Made by a program: the position numbers and the translations under genes. A DNA stretch of 64,000 bases from Chrysomallon squamiferum (taxonomy: Eukaryota > Mollusca > Gastropoda > Neomphalida > Peltospiridae): assembly GCA_012295275.1 (NCBI GenBank), contig CM022676.1, positions 12,845,660-12,909,659 of the forward strand, in the 5' to 3' direction. Positions 13,357 to 21,099 of this stretch are shown here, one piece after another. Under the pieces are notes generated by a model. That model did not search any database. It was not told where the DNA came from and saw only the letters and a list, made by a program, of their open reading frames with translations. Numbering within the stretch: the first letter of the stretch is position 1; each line of letters opens with the position of its first letter.

Positions 13357-14635
13357 GTAATAACAACAATACACAGAAAAGTGAAACTGGTTTAAATATT
13401 AAATGTATACATGATGAGAACACAATAACATTGTTTATAAGTGTGACAGGAAGAAAACTCACAGTAAATAATCATATTTGTAGATTTACTTTCAGTGTAG
13501 CCATCATATTTCCAGGAAGGAGTACAAACACACACTTTGTTATTCTGAGTCCTGTTAGCTATGAAAGATATTGTACATGTTCTGGTTTCTTCTCTGTCAG
13601 AGCAGTGTACAGGATTATAACATGTCCAGTTCAGATTTGGTTTTGGGTTTCCACCAGTTGTAGAACAGCTCAGTGTGACAGTGTCACCCTCAAACACAGG
13701 AAACGTTGTTCCTGTAATAACCGGTGGTGAACTCGGAGGATCTGGAAAATAATTTTATTTTAAATGAAATAGAAAAATTAGCATTTTCATCAAATCTTCA
13801 TTTGTAGTTAGTAAAAGTGTTTTCATGAAAAGTAAATATTAATAAATCGATAAATCGAACAATTTTAAACTGCTAATATGAATGTTTGAAAGCAACTGTT
13901 TTTTATGATTAACATTTCCATCATCAATCAAATTAATGACTTTTATATGCACACTTAAATTTAAAAGAAGAAAAGATTGAAAATAATATTCCATTAAATT
14001 AGTAGTTACTTTGAGATATTAAACATTCATGTTTTGCAAGAAGAACTGAATAACTCACAGTAAACTGTCAGTATCAAGGGAATAATATTATAAACTAAAC
14101 ACTGTACAACTCACAGTTAGCAGTCAGTGTCAACTGGTTACTTTCAGACTATTTTGTTTTAGACTTATCCTTATTTAAATCTTGTTAATGAAATAGTTAA
14201 AATAGTTAAACTGATGTAAAGAGTATTAAAGACAAATCTGAATAACTCACAGTGGACAGTCAGTGTTACAGTGTTACTTTCAGACTGTTTTGTTTCAGAG
14301 TTTGTCACTGTACATGTGTAAACATTTCCTGCTTCATTCCTGCTGATGTTTGTCAGTCTCAGTTGAGAGTTTGATGTGAGTTCATCATTTCCCAGCTTCC
14401 ACGAGTAGGAACAGCTTGGCTTACACACAGCAACACAGTCAACACTGAGATTTTTTCCTTCTACCACTTCAACAGGTGATGTTAAATTGAGTGTAACAGA
14501 GTCTGGACCATCTGAAATAATTAAATTATTATTAAATAAATATTACCTACCTGTGAGAATGTAATTTTACTTCATATTCTACTTGCACACACATGGAGAT
14601 ACACATTTGCATGTGCATTTGCACACACTCACACT

Positions 14636-14685
<50 letters not shown>

Positions 14686-15139
14686 CTAATTTAATTATGC
14701 CATTTAGTTTTAATGTCTAACATTGCACTGTAAAAGTGATTAAAGTTCAAATAACTCTTTAGTTAACATGATAATTACTTACAGTAAACAGGTAAAGTAA
14801 AATTGTTGCTCTGTTTTAAAGCTGTAGCCAATTCACACCACCAGAGTGTTTCATCATCAGTTGAAGTTGTGTTTATGGTCAGTGTGTAGTTCTTTACACT
14901 TGATGATCCAACGTCTGTCCCTTCTCCACAGACTGCAGTGTAGCCAGGAGAACGAGCGAATAAAGAACAACTATCACCATTCTGATAGAGAGAACCTTTC
15001 TCTCCTGCTTTACTTTCAATCAGGTTATAAAATGTTACTCTGTCACTAAGACCATCAGCCTGTGACACAGTACAAGTAAATGTAAATTTCTCATTCAACA
15101 CTGCATAAGACAAAGAACCAGAAATCTTCAGTGATACAC
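98..15139 (-). CDS. Multi-exon Ig/FN3 transmembrane receptor with tyrosine-motif mini-exon tail (gene-level span, 5' end missing)
   Basis: A chain of minus-strand exons reads, from the N-terminus: V-like Ig1, Ig2, Ig3, Ig4, Ig5, Ig6, a single exon with Ig7 plus FN3, a transmembrane exon, a 22-nt microexon, a 35-nt exon, three similar tyrosine mini-exons, an S/T-rich exon with a tyrosine motif, a doubtful 44-nt exon, a two-tyrosine exon, and a terminal exon ending in TGA. Acceptors end in AG, donors begin with GT, and reading phases match across almost every junction, mostly phase 1. About 1,010 residues are accounted for. The architecture is that of a cell-surface adhesion or immune-type receptor (nephrin-like or CD22-like in layout); ligand and pathway are unknown. 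No signal-peptide exon was found upstream (above 15139). Oddities: a frameshift in the Ig4 exon, an out-of-frame 44-nt exon, and a minisatellite built from one of its splice donors. The exon chain is well supported; a transcript is needed for exact tail splicing. Confidence 0.85.
346..440 (-). CDS. Tail exon with two tyrosine motifs (VYENV, TYANA)
   Basis: 95 nt: two bases completing a codon, then 31 codons ending in phase 0. It encodes D-V-Y-E-N-V-D-A-V-R-E-D-G-T-Y-A-N-A followed by an acidic segment. The tyrosines are 12 residues apart, giving Y-x-x-V, eight residues, then Y-x-x-A. This has ITAM-like spacing but lacks the L/I of a strict ITAM. Y-E-N and Y-A-N are pYxN forms. Its first codon fits directly onto the exon at 2549-2680. 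Confidence 0.75.
785..960. repeat. CA (796-837) and TA (941-959) microsatellites
   Basis: Simple repeats in the intron between the last tail exons of the minus-strand receptor. The rest of 441-2273 shows no supported exon. Confidence 0.95.
2274..2317 (-). CDS. Doubtful 44-nt lysine-rich tail exon
   Basis: Flanked by AATTACAG and GTAAAAC, it encodes K-K-G-Q-T-E-S-A-N-E followed by lysines. Its 44 nt break the 1-1 phase rule of the tail: one more base in the run of eight A (minus sense) would restore it and give an end like the preceding exon (K-E-G). It is therefore a skipped or dead exon, or the A-run length is misread. Confidence 0.4.
2549..2680 (-). CDS. S/T-rich tail exon with ITIM-like ESLYSVV
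   Basis: 132 nt, phase 1-1, 43 whole codons. It encodes an S/T/Q-rich segment and the sequence P-E-S-L-Y-S-V-V-K, which fits the ITIM consensus [SIVL]-x-Y-x-x-[IVL]. In other receptors such motifs recruit SHP-type phosphatases; here that role is inferred. The exon joins in frame both to the 44-nt region (start only) and, directly, to the exon at 346-440. Confidence 0.72.
4272..4307 (-). CDS. Possible 36-nt tail exon
   Basis: The segment has an acceptor (CTGTAG), a donor (GTACAT), an open frame with 11 whole codons, and the same 1-1 phase as its neighbours. It would encode R-W-R-N-N-W-E-Y-I-C-P, with one tyrosine. It does not resemble the other mini-exons and could be chance. Confidence 0.25.
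4491..4544. repeat. TG microsatellite
   Basis: About 26 TG units. The plus-strand reading frame across it (V-C-V-C) is an artefact of the repeat. Confidence 0.97.
5543..5608 (-). CDS. Tyrosine mini-exon 3 (LEDNDLYYTS)
   Basis: 66 nt, phase 1-1, 21 whole codons. It encodes L-E-D-N-D-L-Y-Y-T-S-K-D-N-N followed by N/K/S-rich sequence. It is most similar to mini-exon 1: L-E-D-N-x-L-Y-Y is identical apart from D or E at one position. The donor is GTAGGT. Confidence 0.75.
5848..6521 (+). mobile_element. Non-autonomous Tigger (pogo/Tc1-mariner) element, copy 1
   Basis: 674 bp with inverted ends: CAGTGGTACCTCGAGTTACG at the left, and the reverse complement of CAGTAGTACCTTGACTTGCG at the right. It is flanked by TA on both sides, the target duplication of this superfamily. 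It holds only the N-terminal transposase segment, so it cannot mobilise itself. It sits in an intron of the minus-strand receptor between mini-exons 2 and 3. Confidence 0.88.
6015..6254 (+). pseudogene. Truncated Tigger transposase, N-terminal CENP-B-type helix-turn-helix
   Basis: An open frame of 79 codons starts M-D-P-K-K-V-S and contains the helix-turn-helix region of Tigger/CENP-B proteins (I-I-E-K-Y-E-R-G, M-A-R-Q-Y, I-C-T-I-L-K-Q, I-T-P-A-K-G). It stops at TAG immediately after V-H-E-K-M, without the second DNA-binding half or the DDE catalytic domain, which are deleted in this element. Family membership is by recognition of the conserved N-terminus. It might still make a short DNA-binding peptide; there is no evidence for that. 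Confidence 0.75.
6549..6608 (-). CDS. Tyrosine mini-exon 2 (LVDNDLYLKS)
   Basis: 60 nt, phase 1-1, 19 whole codons. It encodes L-V-D-N-D-L-Y-L-K-S-D-D-K plus basic residues. It aligns with its neighbours over the D-N-D/E-L-Y core but has a single tyrosine. A Tigger-derived element sits just downstream in the same intron (5848-6521). Confidence 0.75.
6904..6969 (-). CDS. Tyrosine mini-exon 1 (LEDNELYYMN)
   Basis: 66 nt, phase 1-1, 21 whole codons. It encodes L-E-D-N-E-L-Y-Y-M-N-R-D-D followed by a basic stretch. The second tyrosine sits in Y-M-N, a form bound by Grb2-type SH2 domains in known proteins. It is one of three related exons in tandem, and can be added or skipped without changing the frame. 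Confidence 0.75.
7448..7482 (-). CDS. 35-nt tail exon
   Basis: Encodes Q-T-N-C-N-A-E-C-V-L-P with one base carried at each end. A tandem acceptor (GCAGGCAG) gives a possible second start 4 nt later, but only the start at 7482 keeps the frame from the 22-nt exon. The donor is GTAATC. It joins in frame to the first tyrosine mini-exon. Confidence 0.6.
8880..8915. repeat. TAA microsatellite
   Basis: AATAAT-type repeat directly downstream of the 22-nt microexon donor. Confidence 0.95.
8931..8952 (-). CDS. 22-nt microexon of the cytoplasmic tail
   Basis: Flanked by acceptor TATTTCAG and donor GTGAGTATA. It encodes K-D-A-E-N-A with split codons at both ends, and the split codons match the transmembrane exon before it and the 35-nt exon after it. 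The exact phase fit and good splice sites are the whole support. Confidence 0.62.
9225..9368 (-). CDS. Transmembrane exon
   Basis: 144 nt, 47 codons, phase 1-1. A short juxtamembrane stretch (L-E-K-L-S-D-P-G) precedes about 25 hydrophobic residues rich in G, V, I and L, followed by R-R-R as the cytoplasmic stop-transfer signal. This fixes the topology: Ig and FN3 domains outside, the mini-exon tail inside. The first codon is completed by the final base of the FN3 exon, giving D. Confidence 0.88.
9966..10607 (-). CDS. Ig7 plus fibronectin type III exon
   Basis: 642 nt in one uninterrupted exon, phase 1-1. The first ~105 codons encode an Ig domain (KTLFCKP, NNYTWMKS, DDTGTYKLTVCNEVG). The second half encodes an FN3 domain that begins G-P-P-L-P-P and carries the hallmark tryptophan in FLSWLP, a Y-x-V segment (KTVYDVRISAEN) and a closing V-V-I-K-V-T. 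The Ig-FN3 pair directly precedes the membrane, as in nephrin-type and other cell-adhesion Ig receptors. Ig and FN3 domains usually sit on separate exons, so fusion in one exon is notable. Confidence 0.88.
11313..11609 (-). CDS. Ig6 exon
   Basis: 297 nt, 98 whole codons, phase 1-1. The encoded domain has KLNCSADGRP, KHYWNEVFVRK and the F-strand motif YQDSGTYQCSVHNG, then a G strand ending F-Y-V-K. The spacing between the conserved cysteines and the tryptophan fits an I-set or C2-set Ig domain. It follows Ig5 in frame. Confidence 0.87.
11999..12265 (-). CDS. Ig5 exon
   Basis: 267 nt, 88 whole codons, phase 1-1, donor GTAAGT. It encodes a canonical C2/I-set-like domain: LTLNCTADSNP, VELKWKFDG, then DNSGSYTCEATV and a V-I-V-N G strand. 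The D-x-G-x-Y-x-C motif is fully standard here, unlike Ig1. The joining codon made with the next exon gives Y-A-P-D, a usual Ig linker. Confidence 0.88.
12422..12976. repeat. 47-bp minisatellite made of copies of the Ig4 splice donor
   Basis: About 12 tandem units of 47 bp lie directly downstream (minus-strand sense) of the Ig4 exon. Each unit repeats the last ~19 coding bases of the exon (encoding L-Q-L-N-V-Y), the GT donor and ~28 bases of intron. Eight units keep the plus-strand ACTTAC (GTAAGT in minus sense), at 12470, 12517, 12564, 12652, 12695, 12789, 12836 and 12883. The remaining units have mutated donors, for example at 12742 and 12930. The true exon donor is at 12977-12982. Confidence 0.92.
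12983..13271 (-). CDS. Ig4 exon with an internal frameshift
   Basis: 289 nt, one more than the 288 expected for a phase 1-1 exon. The first part reads D-P-P-S-Q-P with an Ig core (SLICSLPEG, KFHWFKNEHD) up to about 13091. The second part continues in another frame with KYKCTAENLF and ends LQLNVY at donor GTAAGT. The frame changes at a run of five T on the plus strand (13086-13090). Both halves look like conserved Ig sequence, so the defect is either recent or a sequencing error. The 3' end of this exon, including its donor, is the unit of the adjacent minisatellite. Confidence 0.78.
13313..13370. repeat. AAT microsatellite between Ig3 and Ig4 exons
   Basis: Simple AAT run in the intron. In the reverse frame it produces a poly-leucine reading frame that is not a gene. 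Confidence 0.95.
13463..13741 (-). CDS. Ig3 exon
   Basis: 279 nt, 92 whole codons, phase 1-1. It starts with D-P-P-S-S-P-P and contains the Ig core VTLSC, NLNWTC and the F-strand segment NKVCVC, ending in a I-I-Y G strand just before donor GTGAGT. There is an additional CSDREETRTC cysteine pair. The D-P-P linker is shared with Ig4, suggesting these two domains arose by exon duplication. Confidence 0.85.
14048..14160 (-). repeat. Two decayed copies of the Ig2 exon 3' end and donor
   Basis: Plus-strand blocks at about 14048-14080 and 14112-14160 repeat the boundary at 14242-14300: AACTCACAGT followed by a CAGTCAGT-type stretch, and in the second block also a TTACTTTCAGACT segment. In minus sense each contains the last codons of the Ig2 exon and a GTGAGT donor. 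They lie in the intron just after that exon. Confidence 0.7.
14251..14511 (-). CDS. Ig2 exon, C2-like domain with C-x3-C-K-P-x-C motif
   Basis: 261 nt, 86 whole codons, phase 1-1. It encodes a compact C2-like domain with core cysteines in LSVDCVAVC and VYTCTV, a tryptophan in SYSWKL, and a second cysteine pair in VCKPSCSY. It is clearly similar to the second Ig exon of the plus-strand gene at 48603-48851: both share CKPxCSxSW, SQLxLxN and VYTCxxxNS. The donor is GTGAGT. Damaged copies of the 3' end of this exon lie in the following intron. Confidence 0.88.
14625..14683. repeat. CA microsatellite
   Basis: CA-rich run in the intron between Ig1 and Ig2 exons. Confidence 0.95.
14783..15139 (-). 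CDS. Ig1 exon, V-like domain
   Basis: 357 nt, 118 whole codons, phase 1 at both ends, with acceptor TTTTACAG and donor GTAAGT. The encoded domain has the B-strand cysteine in FTFTCTV, an extra cysteine pair 13 residues apart in the middle (around SCSLF and TAVCGEG), and the F-strand cysteine in the motif D-x-E-T-L-W-W-C, where most Ig domains have Y-x-C. Several N-x-S/T sites are present. It is the first extracellular domain found and matches the first domains of the plus-strand genes in its cysteine plan, so it is probably the ligand-binding head. Confidence 0.85.
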
Positions 15140-16395
15140 CTGTAAAATAAAATAAAACTTGTTTTATATATTTCTGTGTGTCTATGTGGTAATCTTCACC
15201 AAAATATTCAAAATTTTCAAAGTTAAGTATTGTAAAAATACATTATTATATCACTCTTTCTTTCACTATTTTTCTTCTGTGCCTAATGACCTGTTTAATT
15301 TTAAACTTTTTTGTGGGGGGGGAGATGAAGGCATATTGCTAGATGTGAAAACTAACATAAATATTGTTACATGTATATATCTCTTTTTTCTCTTTCTTTT
15401 ATGTTTTTTGTTTTTGTTTTGAGGCTAATAACTTGTTAGTTTTTGTATTTTTATGGTTTGGTGCTAAAATAAGAAAGAATGTGAAATCAAAGAATTTCCT
15501 GTGTTGAGTTGTCAATATTAATTACTGACAATTTGATCTACTAACCTAAAACAATAGTTTCAATTTTTACTACTTCTATATTGTCAATAACATGTCATTT
15601 ACAGTTAAAATGTTGATTCTGTTAGTATGATGTGAACAATTCGTACACATGAAATAAATAAATCTTTGTTTTGAAAATGCACAGTAAGCCCAAAATAACA
15701 CACACATGCAGCTCATTACAGGAAGTAAATATTCATATTGGCAAATAAATGTTATTCACTGGCAACTGGTTATTAAACAGTAATAACCAACTGGCAGGTA
15801 AAACAATATTAGGTCTAAAAGAGTTAAACAAGCTAAACATATTTAATTTGTAATAAATGAAGTGCAGATATGAAACACAAATGAACAAATATATATTCAT
15901 TTGATAGATATGGTTGCAAAAAACATTATGAAAATTTTCAAGCCTATCTTAAATATATTTTCAGCTAAACCTTTCAAAAAAAGTTTTCTTTGGTTTTTTT
16001 TGTGTTTTTTTTTTTCTTATTATTATTAATTTATTTATTTATTATTTTATTTTTATTATTTTTGCAACATGGCTTTTAATAATGGAATTTTGAATACTTA
16101 AAAAAAAAACTGCTAGAGAAGAGAGAAAGCAGAAATCCAAAAACGTAATAGTGTAAGTGTTGTTAAATGTATGTATTTCTTATAATTTAATAAAAATGGT
16201 GAAAATGAATCATGTGTCCACAATAATGAATTTCCTTTTAGTGTAAGCTGCCCAAATTCCTGAGACAAGAAACATAGCCATATTTGATAGATCATAAACC
16301 TGCACAGCATGACTGGATGCACTTGCCATTTGTCAAATTAGGATGAACTTTCTTTGAAATTCAATTTATGCCAATCAAAAGTTTCTCCTTTATTT
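15140..16395. other. No gene seen upstream of the Ig1 exon
   Basis: AT-rich sequence with T-rich runs. I looked on the minus strand for a signal-peptide exon ending in phase 1 at a GT donor and found none that convinces. Confidence 0.6.
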
Positions 16396-17101
16396 AGTGA
16401 TATGGTACCTCAAGTTATGAGTGCTCCAATTTGCAAGTTTTCCAAGCTACAAGCAACGAACAACACAACATCCGCCCAGCATCTTGTGTCTCACTCGTTT
16501 GCTTTATGTCGTTACCTCGCTGTGGAAGCATCTCTGTTGTATTGTGGTCACATTTTGTGCAGTATTTTGCCAAATTTCCATGGACCCTAAGAAAGTGAGT
16601 TCAAAGGACAGTGCTGACAAGAAGAAGCGATGATGTCCATTGAATCATAGAAAAACATGAGTGAGGTGTGCGTGTAGTCAACATGGCTAGGCAGTACAAG
16701 CGTAGTACTTCTACGATGTGTACCATACTGAAGTAGAAGGAGTTGATAAAGGCTATAACTCCAGCCAAAGGCATTAAAATAATTTCTAAGCTGCAGACCT
16801 CTGTCCATGAAAAGATGGAGAAACCCTAATCCTGTATACTTTACAAAACCAGTTTATTTCTTTATATTCTCTTTTATTTTGTTTTTTTTTATACAATATT
16901 TGTCATTTATACATATTTATACATACATTTTTTCTTATTTAAATACACGTTACAAAAAATTGGGATGATTTCTGGGGGACTGGAATGGATTAATGGTATT
17001 TCAATTAATTGCATTTGGAAACATTTATTTGATATACGAGCAATTTTGATTTACAAGCTCAGTCACAGAATGAATTAAATTCGTAAGTCAAGGTACCACT
17101 G
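16396..17101 (+). mobile_element. Non-autonomous Tigger element, copy 2
   Basis: It shares with copy 1 the left end (GGTACCTCAAGTTATGAGTG), the truncated transposase start M-D-P-K-K-V-S at about 16579, the same join after the V-H-E-K-M codons, the same AT-rich 3' part and the right end (AAGTCAAGGTACCACTG). The coding part is interrupted by stops. A TA microsatellite follows directly. Confidence 0.85.
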
Positions 17102-17126
17102 AATATATATATATATATATATATAT

Positions 17127-18369
17127 CTAACACCAATGAGTCGTGATAAACTATATTGTACAATCTATTTCTGAATGATCAAGCAGATCTGCTGGATGGC
17201 CATGCGGAATAAAAAATGAATTTCACTATCTGCAATTCATTATTAATGTGGTTAGGCAAGAAAACTCTTCCACAAGACAATAAAACAAAGGACTCACAAC
17301 AAAATAGCAAATACCTTTCATCACAGATTCACTGAAGAAACACTGGTTTTGATTGAATGGAATAAAATTAAAGTTAAGTTTTGGCTGAAATTAGAAACTG
17401 TCACCAGTCAAAACAGAGGTTTGGTATCATTTGCTTTAAAGAGTAATAATGACAAAACATTTTTATTTTAAAAAATTTCTGTACGAAAGGTAATAGATTT
17501 TAGTATTGCTCTACTCAATAATCATTTTAAAAATATGCCTCTGCTCCTGTATCACATAAAACTTAGCCAGCATCTTTATATGTTTCTGAAAATTCTGTTT
17601 ACATAAAGAAACATGCAGCATCAAATCTGTCATATTTGTAGTGATGCCCACAACTGACTATTGTAACAGTTTCTTAGTCAATGCTCCTAAATGCCTTTGC
17701 AGCATTTACAGTTAGTGCAAAACACAGATGACAAAATAGTCACTAGAATAAAAAATATGGGTCACATCAGACCAGTCTTCCTGATGTTTCAGTAATATTG
17801 CATCGAATTTGAGAAAATGTATAAAGTTAAGTTATCAACTCTCTTATAATTTTGTTATTCTAATGATATTTGCATAATCTGTTGTTTACTTCAGATGTGA
17901 CTGAAGCATATTAGCTTTATGTATTAACTTACTGTTGTTTCTTTAATTTGTTTTTAGTTCAATTATATTATACAGCTCCTTTTGATTTCAATATCAGCAT
18001 TTTCATACATCACATAATGTATTTTACAATTTGTAGCTTCTGTTAAAATCTATTCAGTGAATAATACACTGTAAGATATGCAAGTGATGAAGAGCAGCAC
18101 TTTGATTTATAAATAAATCTTATCCATTGTTTCAAATTTTTCATTCCTTCCTCTTGTTAAAATTTTCATAATTGACCATGAAAATGTTTAAAACATATCA
18201 ATTATATCAAGAATTTTAACAAACAAAAACATTTTAAAAAGCAGGTTCATAAATTAACAATAAAGCAAAATACTGGTTTGTTAGTGGCTGCATTAAAACA
18301 GTGACACAATTTCATAAGAGCCTTGTAACCAAACTTTTCATACTAAGAATCAATTTAGTCTGCTTTTCT
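17127..18369. other. AT-rich intergenic DNA, nothing recognised
   Basis: Between Tigger copies 2 and 3. Short open frames only; no exon, RNA gene or repeat match found by eye. Confidence 0.55.
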
Positions 18370-18709
18370 ACATATCATATAAGTACTACTCTTTTACTGC
18401 CTAGCCATATCAACTACACGCACACCTCACATGTTTTTCTATGATTTCATGCTTTAAATCAAAGGACTTCATCTGCTTCTTCTCACCTCTGTCCTTTGCA
18501 CTCACTTTCTTAGGATCCATGGTCAGAAAAAAGAAATTTGGCAAAATACTGCACAAAATGCAGACATTGTGCTGTTCACTGCACCAACTAGTGGCAGCCT
18601 ATCTGATTTCAGATTTTGGCTTGCAACTGAAAGCATTAAATTGACTGGGCAAATGTTCATAACTTGGAAAACTGTTAAGTTGGAGCACTTGTAAGTCCAG
18701 GTACCACTG
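18370..18709 (-). mobile_element. Truncated Tigger element, copy 3 (reverse orientation)
   Basis: Reading the minus strand from 18709, the CAGTGGTACCTGGACTTAC end leads to an ATG at 18520 and a degraded M-D-P-K-K-V-S-A-K-D segment. Homology fades near 18370, so the right half is missing. The reading frame is broken beyond about 35 codons. Confidence 0.78.
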
Positions 18710-20501
18710 TAAACTGTACTGATAATGGTGTCTTTGGACTTTTTTAATGTCAACTTTGCACCATTTCAACATTTTTAATACATTTATAAATTCATACAGT
18801 AATGTACTATACACCGCAATAAACAGAATAGAAGAAATCAGCTTTAAATTCTAACCCCCACTTACCCCTTATAACCATAACTGATCAGTGTATTACCCAA
18901 AATGTAGAGTTTATTGACTTTCTCATCATTATGCCAAAACGTGTGTGCTTTCTGATTAAAATTTGTAATGTTCATTGCCTAGTTAGGACATTACCAGGAC
19001 TTTTTCAGTGAAATCCTAATTAATAAATGGTGACAGCCATTATATATATACATATATTGCACTGACATTTTGTAAACAAATAAAAGCTTTTCATTTCAAT
19101 TAGTATAATACTATGTTTGGTGAAAAGATGAAGTACTGAACTGTAATTGGTTAATTTATATAAAGTGCATACATGTACTTCTGCATCTGTATAATCGAAT
19201 GCCTTCTAGTAATTAGCCAACAAATCAAAATTAAACTAAGCTGACAACAAAACAAATTTGGGAATAAAACACTCATAAGATTTGACAGCAACCTCTGATT
19301 ATAAATATCTACAAAATAAAAAGCATGTGCTAAAACAAACTTTAATTTGCCAAGCCAAATCTGTTATATTTTATGACTTTTTTATATTTATTCTAATGTC
19401 AAAAGAAAAAATTTGAAAAAAAACCTTCAAGACAATTTTCATATTTGAATTTAGGAACATCTTAAAGATTACAAAATTGTATATGCTGTCTCAGTGACTA
19501 GTCTGAGTGGTATTAATACCTACAATTTGGCACATCCCATCTAATATAATAGCATCAGGTGTTAATTATCTCAGAGAGCTTAAACTACTAAATGACTATT
19601 CTGTATCCACTAGAGAACAAAAACACAAACAAGAATTCAGTATGGATAATTCTTTTATTTATATATATATATATATATATTACATAAATTAACCACCAAG
19701 GGCAACATACAGTTAAATGATTTGAACAATACAATTTAAAAGCAAATACTTGAAATAGCATTGCTAGATAATACTAAACCAATTAAACCTGATTTATCTA
19801 CCTAATTAATCTTTTAATTATCGGCATATGTTATCTTAGTTTGTAAGTGTAAGTTTGTACCACAGAATAAAACTTTAAAAATCCAACAGTAATAGATTTA
19901 GCTATCTTCAATCAATCAACATGCATGTTACATACAAAAAACATTAAAATATAATTAGCATAGCCTGAGTGGTCCTTTTCTTGTGCAGGTGGCCCTCAGG
20001 CACTGATCAAAGAAGTCCTGTTCAAAACTCCTGCCAGCTACTTATATAACCATCATGCAGGTGTTCAGTAAACACCTCTGCAGACAGCCTTTCTGAATTT
20101 ACTTAGCAACTTTAATGCCCATTTTGAATTTGTTAATCCCAGTGTTTCTTAGTTTGTAAAATAACATAACTTCCTCTAATTATATAATACAGCTTCTAAA
20201 CAGTCCATATGTCTGCATACACTCTGCTATTTAGTTTTCATGTATTTACCCCCATTTTCTGACATTTATTAGGTAACATTTAAGAACTGTAAAAATATAA
20301 ATTATAAACATGATTATACAAGATAGCTAAATAAATATTATCGCAAAATAATGATATATTTAAGATAAAATGTAGCAGACATTCTGCTTTAAATGGGCAT
20401 ATAAAAATGAAGGTTTTGTGAATATTATATAATTCACTATATAAAAAACAAAATTACTATTAAAAACAAGTCTTGCAAAGAGGCACTAATGAGGTTCCAC
20501 C

Positions 20502-20502
<1 letters not shown>
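18710..20502. other. AT-rich intergenic DNA with a TA run at 19660-19680
   Basis: No supported coding or repeat structure beyond the microsatellite. Confidence 0.55.
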
Positions 20503-20534
<32 letters not shown>

Positions 20535-20595
20535 CATGTGTGTTTGCATATGTGTGTGTGTGTGTGTGTGTTTGTAGTGTGTGTATATGCATATA
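20503..20595. repeat. TA/TG compound microsatellite
   Basis: TATATA followed by TGTG runs in intergenic DNA. Confidence 0.95.
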
Positions 20596-21099
20596 TCTGA
20601 CAAGAGATACCTGATTTAGATAATTTAGGAAATTTTGCAGTTTAGGTGTACCTCTTGGTTTTTTTCATGGACCTTGATTACATGGATTTTGTGAAATCAA
20701 AACATAGTAACCTGGTCAAACTTCAAAGCCTTCAAAACCAGTTCCATTAAATAGAGCACTACACCATAATGGTTAAATGTTTAGCAAACACTGTTGTTAC
20801 GAAAGAAGAAATATCTTAAGTATATTGGTTATCTTTTGTTTGTTGTTCAGCATCTGTGAATTCATATTAAAGCTAATTAAGTAGTGTGTGAAATGACTAT
20901 TCTACTGTTACTTGTGGTGATTGGATTCTCTGCTATTAACATTCTTTTATTATTGGCAGTGTGGCACCGATATCAACTTACTATTTGTATTTGATCACAC
21001 ACATATTGTAAAGGACCAGCTCAGCAAATAGCTTTGAGGTGGGTTTTTTATAGCAAAAATAAAAAACATGCCTAACACATCAAAAATAGACACTATTTT

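Noticed and set aside
13220-13462. Minus-strand poly-leucine frame
   Set aside because: Produced by the AAT microsatellite between Ig3 and Ig4 exons.
16245-16322. Minus-strand frame starting M-H-P-V-M-L-C as a signal exon
   Set aside because: Hydrophobic stretch is weak and no suitable donor follows.
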